DNA from: Charina bottae | Lineage: Eukaryota; Chordata; Lepidosauria; Squamata; Charinaidae | Direction: 5' to 3' | Length of the DNA stretch: 64,000 bases | Assembly (NCBI GenBank): GCA_023362775.1 | Contig: JALMGJ010000011.1 | Coordinates: forward strand, 25,963,501-26,027,500 | Shown: positions 11,961 through 25,000 of the stretch, in pieces | How positions within the stretch are numbered: position 1 is the first letter of the stretch | Layout: every line of letters starts with the position of its first letter | Made by a program: the position numbers and the translations under genes | Notes under the pieces: generated by a model | What the model saw: the letters and a program-made list of their open reading frames with translations, nothing else | Told to the model about the DNA's origin: nothing | The model's database searches: none

Positions 11961-14900
11961 GTAAGTCAGTGAAGGATCTGAAGTTGTGGGGCGACAGATA
12001 TTTTCGGAGGGGAGGTGAATGAGGCTGTGAATTAAGGTCTGATTCTTTCAGTTGGACTTTGATATTCTCTCCTCACTCCCAGTCCAATTGACTTTTGTAA
12101 TGGTCTCTTTCAATGCCATGCATGATGAATGGAATTTGCAGTCAGAAGAAATGGTGGAAGCCAGCTTCAGTAGCTGTTAGGTAGGGTGGCCGAGTATGAA
12201 AGCTGAGACCCAGCATGGTGGAGTGGTCTAAGACTAGGACTTGGGAGACTCATGCCTACCTTCAGCCATGGAATCCCACTAGGTAACTTTTGGCCAGTCC
12301 CTTTCTCTGGGCCCAGCCTACCTCACCCGGTGGTTCCTGTGAGGATTAAATGAAGGAAGATCCCTGTGTGAGGTGCCTTGAATTCCTGGGAAAAGGCAGG
12401 ATATAAAATTAACACATAAATAAATATATCCTCCTTGTACAGATGTATGATACCTGTGACAAATACTTGCCTAGGAGATTCCTGAAGGATTCTGTTTGGC
12501 CATTGCAGAGACACAAGATGCTAAATGAAACAGACCTTTCTCCTGATATGGCTGAGCTTTCCTTATGTTCTTAATCCCAGGCATTTGTTTTCCTTATCAT
12601 TAAGTTGATTCCTTAACCATAGGAATGTTTACTCTATCTCTGCAATACTATTGATGGATTGTTTTCTAAACAGAGATTTCTTGAACCACGGACTGCTTAG
12701 CTGCCCTATTTTTGTTCTGTAACAAAGAGGAACAATGGTTTTCCTTCATATCCAAGATAGTGGAATTGTAGAGGGCTAACTGATTGGGGTAAACCTTATA
12801 TATGATACTAAGATCTAATTAGAATCTAATATGATAGTATGAGATGAATCATTTCATACAAAGTGCTTTGCAAAATTAATGGGGAGAGGAGGAGAGGCAA
12901 CCTGCCCTGATTCCCTGCACAATGAAAAGAGATAATGGAATAGTAATTTTCACAGAGCAAAATAATCAATGAGAAAAGGACAGAATGAGAAGGTGCAAGT
13001 TATTTTAAAAAATGAAGGTGAGCCAACGTGATGGCCTGAACTACAGTATGAAAATATCCTTTTTCAAACATTTAGAGGAGGTTAGAGAGAGACGGAAGCT
13101 GCAATTGACCCTGGTGTCTTCCTTGCTGATCTCCAGAATGTCTCTGTCCATGTAACTTCATACATACGTTGGTTCTCTGCACTGTCTAGAATCCTGACTG
13201 TTGATTGCATGGAGAATGCTTGCTGGCCCACATTTCGCATGAGTATAGCCCTGCAGGGATGAAAATATGAGATTTTGATCAGGAATGGAGACTATGATCC
13301 TGGTTTCCACCCTACACATCCACTGATGTTCTAAATAGGTGTACTGTTTATTGTGGAGAGCTTGTCTGTATTCATGCCAGAATAAAACTCAAGGTTACCT
13401 ACTTGTCATGCTTCCTAATCTGAAGTGTGACCTTCTAAAAATGAAGTGCTTAGGTGGATGGCTGGTAGATGAAGAGACAGAAAGGCCTTCTTCACGTGTT
13501 TCATATAGCATTGCTCTTTGCTTGTTTGCAAATACTACTTCAGGTATTCTAGAGATGAGCTATGATTTCAATCCAGTTTCTATAAAGCAGGGCTTTCCAA
13601 AGTGCTGCTGCTGGCGACACACCAGAGGCGGCGGCGTCAGTGCGGCGGCGGCGCGCGCGTGCATAGAGGTGGCACGGGGTGGCGTGCGGCGGTGCACGTG
13701 TGCACGGCGGCGGCAGCAGCCTCCGCTAAAACGCGGAACCACTGATCCCGCGCCGCTGCTGCTGCCGCCGTGCACGCACGCGCCGCCGCTTCTTGGTGGT
13801 GTGGCGACACACCACGCTGTGTGTGGCGACACACTTTTGTGTCGCGACACACAGTTTGGAAAGCTCTGCTTTAAGGGTTTGGCTGCAATCTTAAATACAT
13901 TAATGAGAGAGTAAGCAACACTATACACTATGGGTCAGACCTTCAAATAAATATACACAAGTAGCTTAACCTCATGTAATTTTTCATTTTAATCCCTGCT
14001 TTCTTCTTTCTGTTCATCAGTTCTTCTTTCAGCAAGAGATCAGTGTATACTCCCAGAAAAGCAGATACATACCTATTTTGTTTTACAAGTAGGATGCAAA
14101 GAAGCTCACACAACTTTAAAAGAAAACAGACAACAATAATAACAACAACAACAGTGACAGCAGACTTTAGTACATAAATATTGTATTTAAAAACACTAAG
14201 CAACTGGGACATGGAAAGATGCTCACACATGCATTTTAGGTTTTGGTAAGAATTGCTTCAAGGCGAGATCGGCAGATCTGGTTAAAACTTTTGTTTTTTT
14301 GAAAACTTTATTAAAGCATTTTCAAAATATACATAAAAACTAAAAAGATTGAAACAAAGAAGCCTAGAAAGAAAAAGAAACATGTGAAAAAAGGTGTGAA
14401 AAAGCACAAAACAAACGACTACGAAGTGACTTCTGACTTTCTATAACAAAGATATACTGTACATAAATCAATATCAATCTCTTACTCCAATTCATATTAT
14501 AATAAACTTTATTTCTATAAAGCATTTAAATTCTCATGATTACATTTCCTTCTAAAGCAAAATTACCCTCCCAGTTAAAGAAAAACATATAAAACCCTTC
14601 AAACATAATTTGGAACCTAATATAGTAACAAACACTACCCTTCTTCACTATAATTTGTTTCTATCTGCCAACTAAACTAACATTAACCAAAAATATAAAA
14701 ATTATCCAAACAGCACAAACATTTATCTAAAACCTTAAAAAACCATCCTGATAACCACATTTAAACAATAACCTAGGCCAAGGGTCGGAAATGGCGGCTC
14801 GCGAGCCAAATGCGGCTCTTTGGCCCCTTGAGTGTGGCTCTTCCGCAGGCAGGCGTGGCGGGCGTGGCACGGCAGCGAGTGTGGCGGGGCAGGCGCGGCA

Positions 14901-17900
14901 GCGGGCATGGTGTGTGTTGCTGTGGGCATACCCCTGGCAACCTGGCAGCCGTCTCCGGCAGCCATCTTGACGACGGGCAGGGCTTTCCAAACTGTGTGTC
15001 GCATGACAAGCCAGAAGCGCTGAAGCGAATGGAAATTCTCCGCGCCAATCAGCTGTGCGTCGGGAAGCCCGGCAGCCTGCACGCACGATTTTTGCCTCCC
15101 TGCCGGAACCGAGGGCATTTTCGGGGTCCCCGGAGCCTGCCCTTTCAAAGGGGCAGCGGCAGCAGCAGCAGCAGTGCTGCCCCTTCAAAAGGGCAGGCTC
15201 TGGGGACCCCGAAAATGCCCTCAGTTTAGGCAGGGAGGCTGCGCGCAAGCGGCGCTCAGCTGTTTTGTGGGGAGAATTTCCACCCCAGGGCAAGCGTGTG
15301 CATGTGGGGAGGGGAGGTTTCTGCCTCCCTGCTGGAACCGAGGGCATTTTCGGGGTCCCCGGAGCCTGCCCTTTCGAAGGGGCAGCGGCAGCAGCAGCAG
15401 CAGTGCTGCCCCTTCGAAAGGGCGGGCTCCGGGGACCCCGAAAATGCCCTCAGTTTAGGCAGGGAGGCTGCGCGCAAGCTGCGCCAGCTGTTCTGCGGGG
15501 AGAATTTCCACCCCAGGGCAGCGTGTGCATGTGGGGAGGGGAGGTTTCTGCCTCCCTGCCGGAACCGAGGGCATTTTCGGGGTCCCCGGAGCCTGCCCTT
15601 TCGAAGGGGCAGCGGCAGCAGCAGCAGCAGTGCTGCCCCTTCGAAAGGGCAGGCTCCGGGGACCCCGAAAATGCCCTCAGTTTAGGCAGGGAGGCTGCGC
15701 GCAAGCGGCGCTCAGCTGTTCTGCGGGGAGAATTTCCACCCCAGGGCAAGCGTGTGCATGTGGGGAGGGGAGGTTTCTGCCTCCCTGCCGGAACCGAGGG
15801 CATTTTCGGGGTCCCCGGAGCCTGCCCTTTCGAAGGGGCAGCGGCAGCAGCAGCAGCAGTGCTGCCCCTTCGAAAGGGCAGGCTCCGGGGACCCCGAAAA
15901 TGCCCTCAGTTTAGGTAGGGAGGCTGCGCGCAAGCTGCGCCAGCTGTTCTGCGGGGAGAATTTCCACCCCAGGGCAGCGTGTGCATGTGGGGAGGGGAGG
16001 TTTCTGCCTCCCTGCCAGAACCGAGGGCATTTTCGGGGTCCCCGGAGCCTGCCCTTTCGAAGGGGCAGCGGCAGCAGCAGCAGCAGTGCTGCCCCTTCGA
16101 AAGGGCAGGCTCCGGGGACCCCGAAAATGCCCTCAGTTTAGGCAGGGAGGCTGCGCGCAAGCGGCGCTCAGCTGTTTTGTGGGGAGAATTTCCACCCCAG
16201 GGCAAGCGTGTGCATGTGGGGAGGGGAGGTTTCTGCCTCTCTGCCGGAACCGAGGGCATTTTCGGGGTCCCCGGAGCCTGCCCTTTCGAAGGGGCAGCGG
16301 CAGCAGCAGCAGCAGTGCTGCCCCTTCGAAAGGGCAGGCTCCGGGGACCCCGAAAATGCCCTCAGTTTAGGCAGGGAGGCTGCGCGCAAGCTGCGCCAGC
16401 TGTTCTGCGGGGAGAATTTCCACCCCAGGGCAGCGTGTGCATGTGGGGAGGGGAGGTTTCTGCCTCCCTGCCAGAACCGAGGGCATTTTCGGGGTCCCTG
16501 GAGCCTGCCCTTTCGAAGGGGCAGCGGCAGCAGCAGCAGCAGTGCTGCCCCTTCGAAAGGGCAGGCTCCGGGGACCCCAAAAATGCCCTCAGTTTAGGCA
16601 GGGAGGCTGCGCGCAAGTTGCGCCAGCTGTTCTGCGGGGAGAATTTCCACCCCAGGGCAGCGTGTGCATGTGGGGAGGGGAGGTTTCTGCCTCCCTGCCG
16701 GAACCGAGCGCATTTTCGGGGTCCCCGGAGCCTGCCCTTTCGAAGGGGCAGCACTGCTGCTGCTGCTGCCGCTGCCCCTTCGAAAGGGCAGGCTCCGGGG
16801 ACCCCGAAAATGCCCTCAGTTCTGGCAGGGAGGCAGAAACCTCCCCTCCCCACATGCACGCGCTGCCCTGGGGTGGAAATTCTCCCCGCAGAACAGCTGG
16901 CGCAGCTTGCGCGCAGCCTCCCTGCCTAAACTGAGGGCATTTTCGGGGTCCCCGGAGCCTGCCCTTTCGAAGGGGCAGCCGTTGCTGCCGCAGCGACAAC
17001 CTGGAAGCACCGCCGCTGAAGCAGTCGAGCCTCTCTTTCCCTTCTTCTTCCAAACCTCCCCCGCCCCCTTCCACGCGATTGGCTCCCGCCCGCAAAACCC
17101 GCCGCCTTCCACGCGATTGGCCCCCGTCCGCAAACCCCGCCCCCTGGCTCTCGAGCACTTCAAAATGTGCACGAGCATGTCAAAATGGCTCCCAGCATAA
17201 AAAGTTTGCCGACCCCTGACCTAGGCATTTACCAAAAATGTAAGAATTTTCGAAACAGCATAACCATTTATCCAAACCTTTAAGAAACCATCCTGATAAA
17301 CACATTTAGACAATTATCCCACTTCAAAGTAAACCAAGTCATTTACATGTCTCAGTATTATGTACAGAGCTTTCTTCTTGTCAATTTCAAATTCTTCAAC
17401 CTGCTTTAAAAAGCCCAAATATTTGTCCAAAATCTTCCAGCCTCTAGAGTTTAATTCTCTTTCTTGATCATGGTGTGGTGGCAACACTGTCTTCTTATCT
17501 TCAACTTTCGACAACTCAATTTTCCTTTGACTATTTAAACGTAAGTCACCAGTTCTCATCTTTTTCTTTGGAGAAACCACTTTACTCTTAAGGTAGCTTT
17601 CAGCCTTATCAGTTTCTCTTGATTCTTGTGAAAATTTGGACTCCACAAATTCTGAGAAATGCTCCAAGACTTGAATAACAGCATTGTAGAGATCTTTAAA
17701 TATCAAATTAATTTCCTCCATATTTCTTTACAGTAAGATAGATTATGGCGCCCTCTAGTGCCTCAGGAAGGTAAAGACATTAACACTGTAACTGAACACT
17801 CTCTCCAGTCGTTTTATCTCCCGTGTGGCCAACCAGGAAAATAAAAATAACAAACAGCATTCCCATGGGAAAGTGAAAGCAAATAGATCAGAACTCCAAT

Positions 17901-20900
17901 CCACAGATTCAACGAAGAAGAAAACGTTTTATATTCCTCAAAAATCACTTTAATAAAAAAGCAATCAAAAAACAAAATTCTTTAAATCTCAATTTAACAA
18001 ATTATATATAAAAAGTCAAACTACCAAGTTAATAATTTTCAAAAATAATGAGAGTCACCAAGGGATTCTGCATTTCTTTGTTGTAGAAAGCCTCTCTTTG
18101 GTAAAATTCAAACAAAAAAACCTTAGTGCTGTAGAAATGGGGTGGGCAGCTTTAAGGTCTGTTATGGCTTCAGAGTGGCTTGGGAAGAAGATGACGGCCC
18201 CGACTCACAGCTGATCGCTTACCAGTCAATCGTGAAACACCATTTTGCGGTCTTCTGGCTGTGACCAGCCATCTGGAGAACACATGTGGTGATTTCTGGG
18301 GTTCTCCTTAATCCAGAGAATGCTTCTGGGCTCCAAGGAAGCCTGCCTGAGCCCAAGAAAAAAATCCACTCTGACAGGTCAGTCTGCAGACAGCAGAAAA
18401 AAAACAGCTCAATCCGCCATTGTTCCCACTGGAAGTCCTGGTTAAAACATTTTTGTGATGCATTTTTTTTCCTGTATGTCAGGCCACAGGCCAAGAGAAA
18501 GTTTTGAGGGCAAGGAAAACAATGGAATACACAAAATTTTCAACCTAAACTTGTGGCTGCCATGTGCATCCTTGAAAGATTATCAAAGTTAATTTAAGAG
18601 AAAATGAATAATGATAGACAAACTTGGAGTTTTTCCCTCTAACTCGCCCCCTTTAGAACTTACCAACATTCATTCATGTTGGATCAGAGAAAAAAGAATC
18701 TGTCTTGCGAGCTCCTGAATCTTAATATCTAGGGTTTTTTGTGGCCTGAACATTAGGGTGATCATCATCAGCTAATGTCTCCAGATCAAGTGCTGAAGCA
18801 GCATCCACATTTCTTGCTGCTTTCCTCACAATGACAAAAGCAGCATTGCAGCACCATATTGCAAGCTCTGCCCCTTTGGGGCAGGCATACAACATTGTGA
18901 CCCAGATACAAAAGGGGCAGGGCTTGTATTGCACCACCACAAGGCCACTTTCATCTATCTGACTCCTTTTTTATTTTTTATTTATTTATTTTATTAAATT
19001 TATATTACCGCCCATCTCCCCTAGCGGGGACCCTGGGCGGTGCACAATAAAATAGAATTAAAAGAAATATAAAATTACAACAATACATAATATGAATTCC
19101 AAGGGTAAAATGTGAAGATAAGATACTGGGAGGCTTCAAGGGACCAACCATCCCCAAGAGGAACTGTTGGCATTTCCCTCCCAGGCAAGACGGCAAAACC
19201 AGGTCTTTAAGCCTTTCCGGGAGCGAGGAAATCAGCCTCAGCTCCAGGGGTAAGATATTCCAAAGGGCGGGCGCAACTGTAGAGAAGGCCCGCTTCCTGG
19301 ACCCCGCTAGGTGGAACTCTTTAATCGATGGGGTCCGCAGCAAGCCCTCTCTGGCTGAACAGGTGGGACGGGTCGATGTTCTGGGGATGAGACGGTTCGT
19401 CAGGTAACCTGGTCCTATGCCATGTAGGGCTTTAAAGGTGATAACCAACACCTTGAATTGTACCCGGAAGCAAACTGGTACCCAATGCAGCTCGCGTAAC
19501 AACGGTGTCACATGGGCCGATCTTCTGGCCCCAATAATTGTCCGCACAGCCGCATTCTGGACCAGTTGAAGCTTCCGGATACTCCTGAAGGGTAGCCCCA
19601 TGTAGAGCGCATTACAATAGTCTATGTGGGAGATGACAAGGGCATGAGTGACTGTTCAGAGGGCATCTCGGTCCAGGAAAGGGCGTAACTGGTGCACAAT
19701 CCAAAGTTGTGCAAAGGCCCTCCTGGCCACGACTGCCACCTGCTCTTCCAGCAGGAGTTGTGAGTCCAGGAGAACCCCCAGATTCCACACTGGCTGTGAA
19801 TGGGGTAGTGCAACCCCCTCTAGAGCCAAAGATGACAACTTCCTAGAACCCGAGAGGCCATCAATCCACAGCCACTCCGTCTTACTAGGGTTCAGTCAAA
19901 GCCTGTTGTTCCCCATCCAGGCCCCCACAGCCTCCAGACACTGAGATAGGGTGGCAACTGCATCACTTACTTCACCCGGGATAGAGATATACAGCTGTGT
20001 ATCATCAGCATATAGATGGTATTTCATCCCGTGGTGACGGATGATCTCACCCAGCGGCTTCATATAGATGTTAAATAGGAAAGGGGAAAGCACCGAACCC
20101 TGTGGCACCCCACACAGGAGGGGCCGTGGGTCAGATCTCTCCTCCCCTATCATCACTGATTGGGAACGGCCCTGGAGGAAGGAGGCGAACCACTGCAGAA
20201 CCACACCACCCACCCCCAACTCCCTGAGCCGTCCCAAAAGGATACCATGGTTGATGGTATCAAAAGCCGCTGAGAGATCTAAAAGGATAAGGATGGATGC
20301 ACTTCCTCCATCCCGTCCTTGCCAGAGATCATCCATAAGCACGACAAATGCAGTCTCCGTCCCATATCCCGGCCTGAAAGGGGTCTAGATAATCTGTTTC
20401 ATCCAGAATCCTCTGGAGTTGTGTCGCCACCACTTTCTCCACCACCTTCCCTAAAAAGGAGAGGTGGGAAACTGGACGAAAATTGTCCAGAACAGTAGGG
20501 TCCAGGGACGACTTCTTGAGGAGGGGGTGCACCAGGGCCTCCTTAAAGGCCGCTGAAAACACTCCCTCCCCCAGAGATGTTTAATCATTGCCTGGACCCA
20601 ACCATAAGTCACCTCCCGGGCCGATTTTACTAGCCAGGAGGGACATGGATCTAAATAACAAGTGGTGGCCTTCCAGAGGGCTCTGTCCACTTCCTCAGGT
20701 CCAACAGGATCGAACTGTTCCCAGATAACAGAGTAAGTACATGCCTCCGTCATCTCCCCAGACTGTGTATCATGCGTAGAGTCCAACTTAGAATGGATCT
20801 GAGCGATTTTCTCCTGCAGATGCTCGGAAAACTCCTCCGATCGACCCTGTAAATAGGTCATTGGTTTTGATTGACCTAACAGAGATCTCGTAATCTTAAA

Positions 20901-22056
20901 CAGGGTCATTGGTTGGCATTCTGCGGAGGCAATAAGAGCGGAGAAATATATACGTTTCGCCGCTCTTACCGCCACAAGGTAGGCCTTAACAGCGGCTCTA
21001 GCTTGTGTCTGATCAGGTTCAGTCTTTGTCTTCCTCCAGCGGCGCTCCAGATGTCTCTTAACCCTCTTCAAAACCCTCAACTCCTCCGTAAACCACGGGG
21101 AGTGACGGGCCGAATGAGGGAGGAGAGGTCGCACAGGCGCGATCCTATCCAGGGCCCTAGCGGCCTCTGTATTCCAGGCTGCCGCCAGGGCCTCTGCCGG
21201 ACCGTGCAACAGATCCTATGTTTTTCTCCTCTTGAAGGCACTGCTGTGACTAGTAAATAAGTTGGCAACTCTTCAGGCTTCAACTTTAGCTCTCCTGGTT
21301 TTCCTTCTGATATACCTCCATATCTGACAAATACTTCTCTATATTCCATCAGTGAATTCATTTCTCTCTTTTGTTTCTCTTCACATTGCTGTAAAGACTT
21401 TGCCCATTAATGCTCATACTCATCCCTAACAAAGAAGTGTGTTAGGCCTCCCACAATCTTCAAGTGAAAACCCAACTCTCCAAAGTCCCCCCAAATGGAG
21501 AGATGAACATTCCAGCTGTGCCACCTCCAGGGATATCACTGTGATTCCTGGTAGTCCAAAAACTGATAAATAAAACAGGGGGTTCCTGGCAGCAAATGAC
21601 TGCCCAACCCTGAACCCAAGAAAATGTCCATTCACATTTTTCACTTGAGACACCAAAGTATAATTTTACCTTTTGCCATGGTAATATTTCATGTGTCAAA
21701 ATGGCCAAAAGGAAGGGTTCAATGCAAATAAGCTCCGGGCAAGCTAAGCAGACGTGGCAGCTTTCTGTTTGTATTTTATTTTTCTTGGTAGAGAATGCCA
21801 AATGTATCAGGACAGTGTGTCTCAGCCAACAAGAGTTGCTGGGAACCGGGCAGCGTATACATTTATTATTGTTGTACACAACAACGTGAAATCATAGCTG
21901 CCAGTTCTTTAGCTGGTGTTGGCCTTCATTCGCATCGAGTTCTTCCCAAGAACCTAGGATGTCGTAATGTATCGGCATAGTATATGTGTGGATCCAAGCA
22001 GTGTGGCCTTTTGTAATTGACGGAAATTTTGTCAATGCACAGATTTTGTATTTCTT

Positions 22057-22097
<41 letters not shown>

Positions 22098-25000
22098 GGT
22101 GCCTCTTTCCTCAGTATATACCATGGATGACAAGTCATGCTGTTTATTTCCAGCTTTCTCAGGCCTCTTCATTCCTGCCCATCTCTCTGTTCCTCCTTCC
22201 CCTTCTTCAGTTGCCAACACTGCGAGGACAGGCCATCAACGCAGGTAAGTGCTCTTGAGGCTGATTAACGGCACACACTCAGAATCCTCTATAGTATATG
22301 CTGTTCCCACACTATGCCACCTGAAGAAAGCCTGTGGTCAAACACCTGCTTTGCATGAAGGAATTTCAGCCCTCTTCAGGTTGGACAGGAAAGAATTCTT
22401 ATCTAAGACCATGAAGATCTGCTGGTTAATATAGGCAATACAGAGCTTGATGGACCAATGGTATGACTTGAGGGCATAAGTAGAATTCTCTGGACCCCAA
22501 GGCAAGCTTCTCAGATGCCCCACCCCCATTCCAACTTTTTTTTTTTTTGGTGCCTTCAAGTCAATCTTGACTCCTGGTGACTGCCTGGAGAAGTCCTTGC
22601 AGTATTATTGGCAACATTTTCAGAAGTGGTTTGCCATTGCCTCCTTCCTAGGGCTGAGAGAGGGTGACTGGCCCAAGGCCTGATGCCTTAACCACTACAC
22701 CAAACTGGCTCTCCATTCCAACTTCACTCATCAGTTAAAGACCTCGGGGCTTCATGTGTTCCAGTGCCTGGGGTTTGCACAGACAAACTGCTCTCAGGGA
22801 GAACGGGCAGCAGCAGTAGCTCAGGGTGCTCTCCTGGGAGTGCAGTAGTGCCAGCAAGTTGTGCCAGTACTTGGGCTACTAGATGTGGGTTGAAAAATCC
22901 AAATAATCCCTAGATAGCACCAACACTATAGAGACTTCTCTATCTCTTTCCTGCCATTTAGTGGCTGCCCTAACCAGTGCACATTAAGTATGTGTATTGT
23001 CTGCTCTGGAACCCCCACCCATCATATTGCCCTCGGCAAATGCTTAGATTCCTTTATGGCTGTATATCAGCCCTACAGCAGACCACAACAAAGTTTGTTT
23101 TCTAGATATTATAGGTTCAACCAGGGGCCCTTATAGCTATGATCTTTTGCCCGTGCCTCAAGAGTATGTCATTGGCACCTTTCTCTACTATTAAATATAT
23201 CACTTGTGCTAAAAAGTAAAGAAGCCCTCAAGTCAAGCTTAACTCCCGGTGACTATAACCATGAAGCTTTCTTGGCAGCATTATGGGAGTTTGCCCTTGC
23301 TTTGTGGCTTCTTTGATTTCCCAGTCTAGCTAACAGCCATGGCATTCCATAACACTCCCGATCCAAACACTAATCAGGGCTGACCCTGCATAGCTTCTGA
23401 GATCAGCCAAGTCCACTTGTTAAAACATTTCTAGGCAGACAAACTTTCCCTGCCCAGAGCTGCTCTTTGCTACATGTTTTTATCTGGGCCAGGGCCAGGC
23501 TGCAGAGCAGACTGAGCCATGATTTTAGCAATAAATAAAGAACAACAGACCTGGAACATTGACACATAGTCCACTTTCAAGAGAGCACAAAAGACACAAA
23601 CAAGCACTTAAATTATCTTTTCAGCTTCTGAACAGCTGTTTGCCATCAAACTAAGACAGAAAACTACACTGCCTCCAGATAGCCAGAAAGTCTCAGCTCG
23701 GGAGGCCATACATGGCTTGTGGCTTGCCCATCCTGGCTTACACTATAGCACCTTTTGCTTCTTTGATCATGGGATCATGTTTCACCATAGTTAAATATTT
23801 TGAAATATCCAAAATATCAGACGATCGTATTTCTTGTAAGGGCTGTCCCTTTATTTTTACAATGCAATATAGAGAACCTTGAAATACACAAGAAGTGCCA
23901 GGTCTGTTGCCCATCTAATCCAGAAATGGCTACTTTGAGAGCAGTATTCCAGGTTTCCAAGGACAGATTTTTGTGGTCATAAGTTACCTTTTAATTGGAG
24001 ATGCCTGGAAACAGGGCCATCCTTCCATACAGTACAGATATTGTTTGGCTGAGCTGGGATTCTCCTGTTCCCTTGCTTCTGCAATGATCCCTTGCATAGT
24101 TTACCTTGTGTGTTACAATATGTGTATCCTATCTTTACATCTGAAAAATTCCTACAGAGGAAAATAGATGCTTTTGAACTGTGGTGTTGGAGGAAAATTC
24201 CGAGAGTGCCTTGGACTGCAAGAAGATCAAACCAGTCCATACTCCAGGAAATAAAGCCAGACTGCTCACTTGAGGGAATGATATTAAAGGCAAAACTGAA
24301 GTATTTTGGCCACATAGTGAGAAGACAGGATACCCTGGAGAAGAAGCTGATGCTAGGGAAAGTGGAAGGCAAAAGGAAAAGGGGACGACCAAGGGCAAGA
24401 TGGATGGATGATATTCTGGAGGTGACGGACTCGACCGTGGGGGAGCTGGGGGTGGCAACGGCCGACAGGAAGCTCTGGCGTGGACTGGTCCATGAAGTCA
24501 CAAAGAGTTGGAAGCGACTGAACAAATAAACAACAATACTGCAGAACAGTGTTAATTCAGCAACTGCACAATTATTTAAAAGGAAACACACAAACCCACC
24601 TGGGGTTGGGAGAAGTTAATAGGAAAAAACAAAAAAAGCAAGCATTATGAAGAGCATTTAAGCCACATGTTTGCATTTATCTGAAAATCCTTTGAAAAAT
24701 CCTGTTTCTGATTGCTGAGTGGGCACTAATGATGGGGTCAGAGACGCCTCCTTGAAGAGGACACTGTACCATCTAGGCACCATGATGGAAAAGGCCCTCT
24801 TGCCTTCATACCTCAGATGGTGAAGGGACAAACATTGATCTGGTTGCTCAGCTGCCTTGGTTTGCAAGAATTGAAAAAACCCAGCCCTGGTATAATTGAG
24901 AGTAGAGTCCATGGTGCTCTCTGAGCCTTGTTGTTTTCTTGCAGACATTTCATTGCCAGGCTAGGCAACATCTTCAGTGCGAAAAGGGAGTGGGACTTGC

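Noticed and set aside
13339..13914. 191-residue open frame spanning the hAT-like copy 3
   Set aside because: It runs across the transposon border and its GC-rich core and has no domain or splice context.
15055..16929. Open frames of 287 and 316 residues with Ser/Ala/Gln runs on both strands
   Set aside because: They follow the GC-rich hairpin array, repeat with its 456-bp period, occur in several frames and both strands, and contain no domain. Stop codons are simply rare in this composition.
15090..16980. CRISPR-like array (regular repeats with spacers)
   Set aside because: The units are about 228 bp, the linkers repeat rather than being unique, and the setting is a vertebrate intron. It is a satellite-like tandem array inside a transposon.
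17314..17721. 135-residue - strand frame as a host gene
   Set aside because: It has no splice context, lies within AT-rich repeat sequence and looks like a LINE first ORF; kept only as part of a retroelement remnant.
18965..21235. Functional reverse transcriptase gene
   Set aside because: The L2 ORF is broken by frameshifts and stops and lacks its endonuclease, although the YADD motif survives.
24135..24458. Pro/Ser-rich - strand frame
   Set aside because: Antisense shadow of the BovB 3' fragment.
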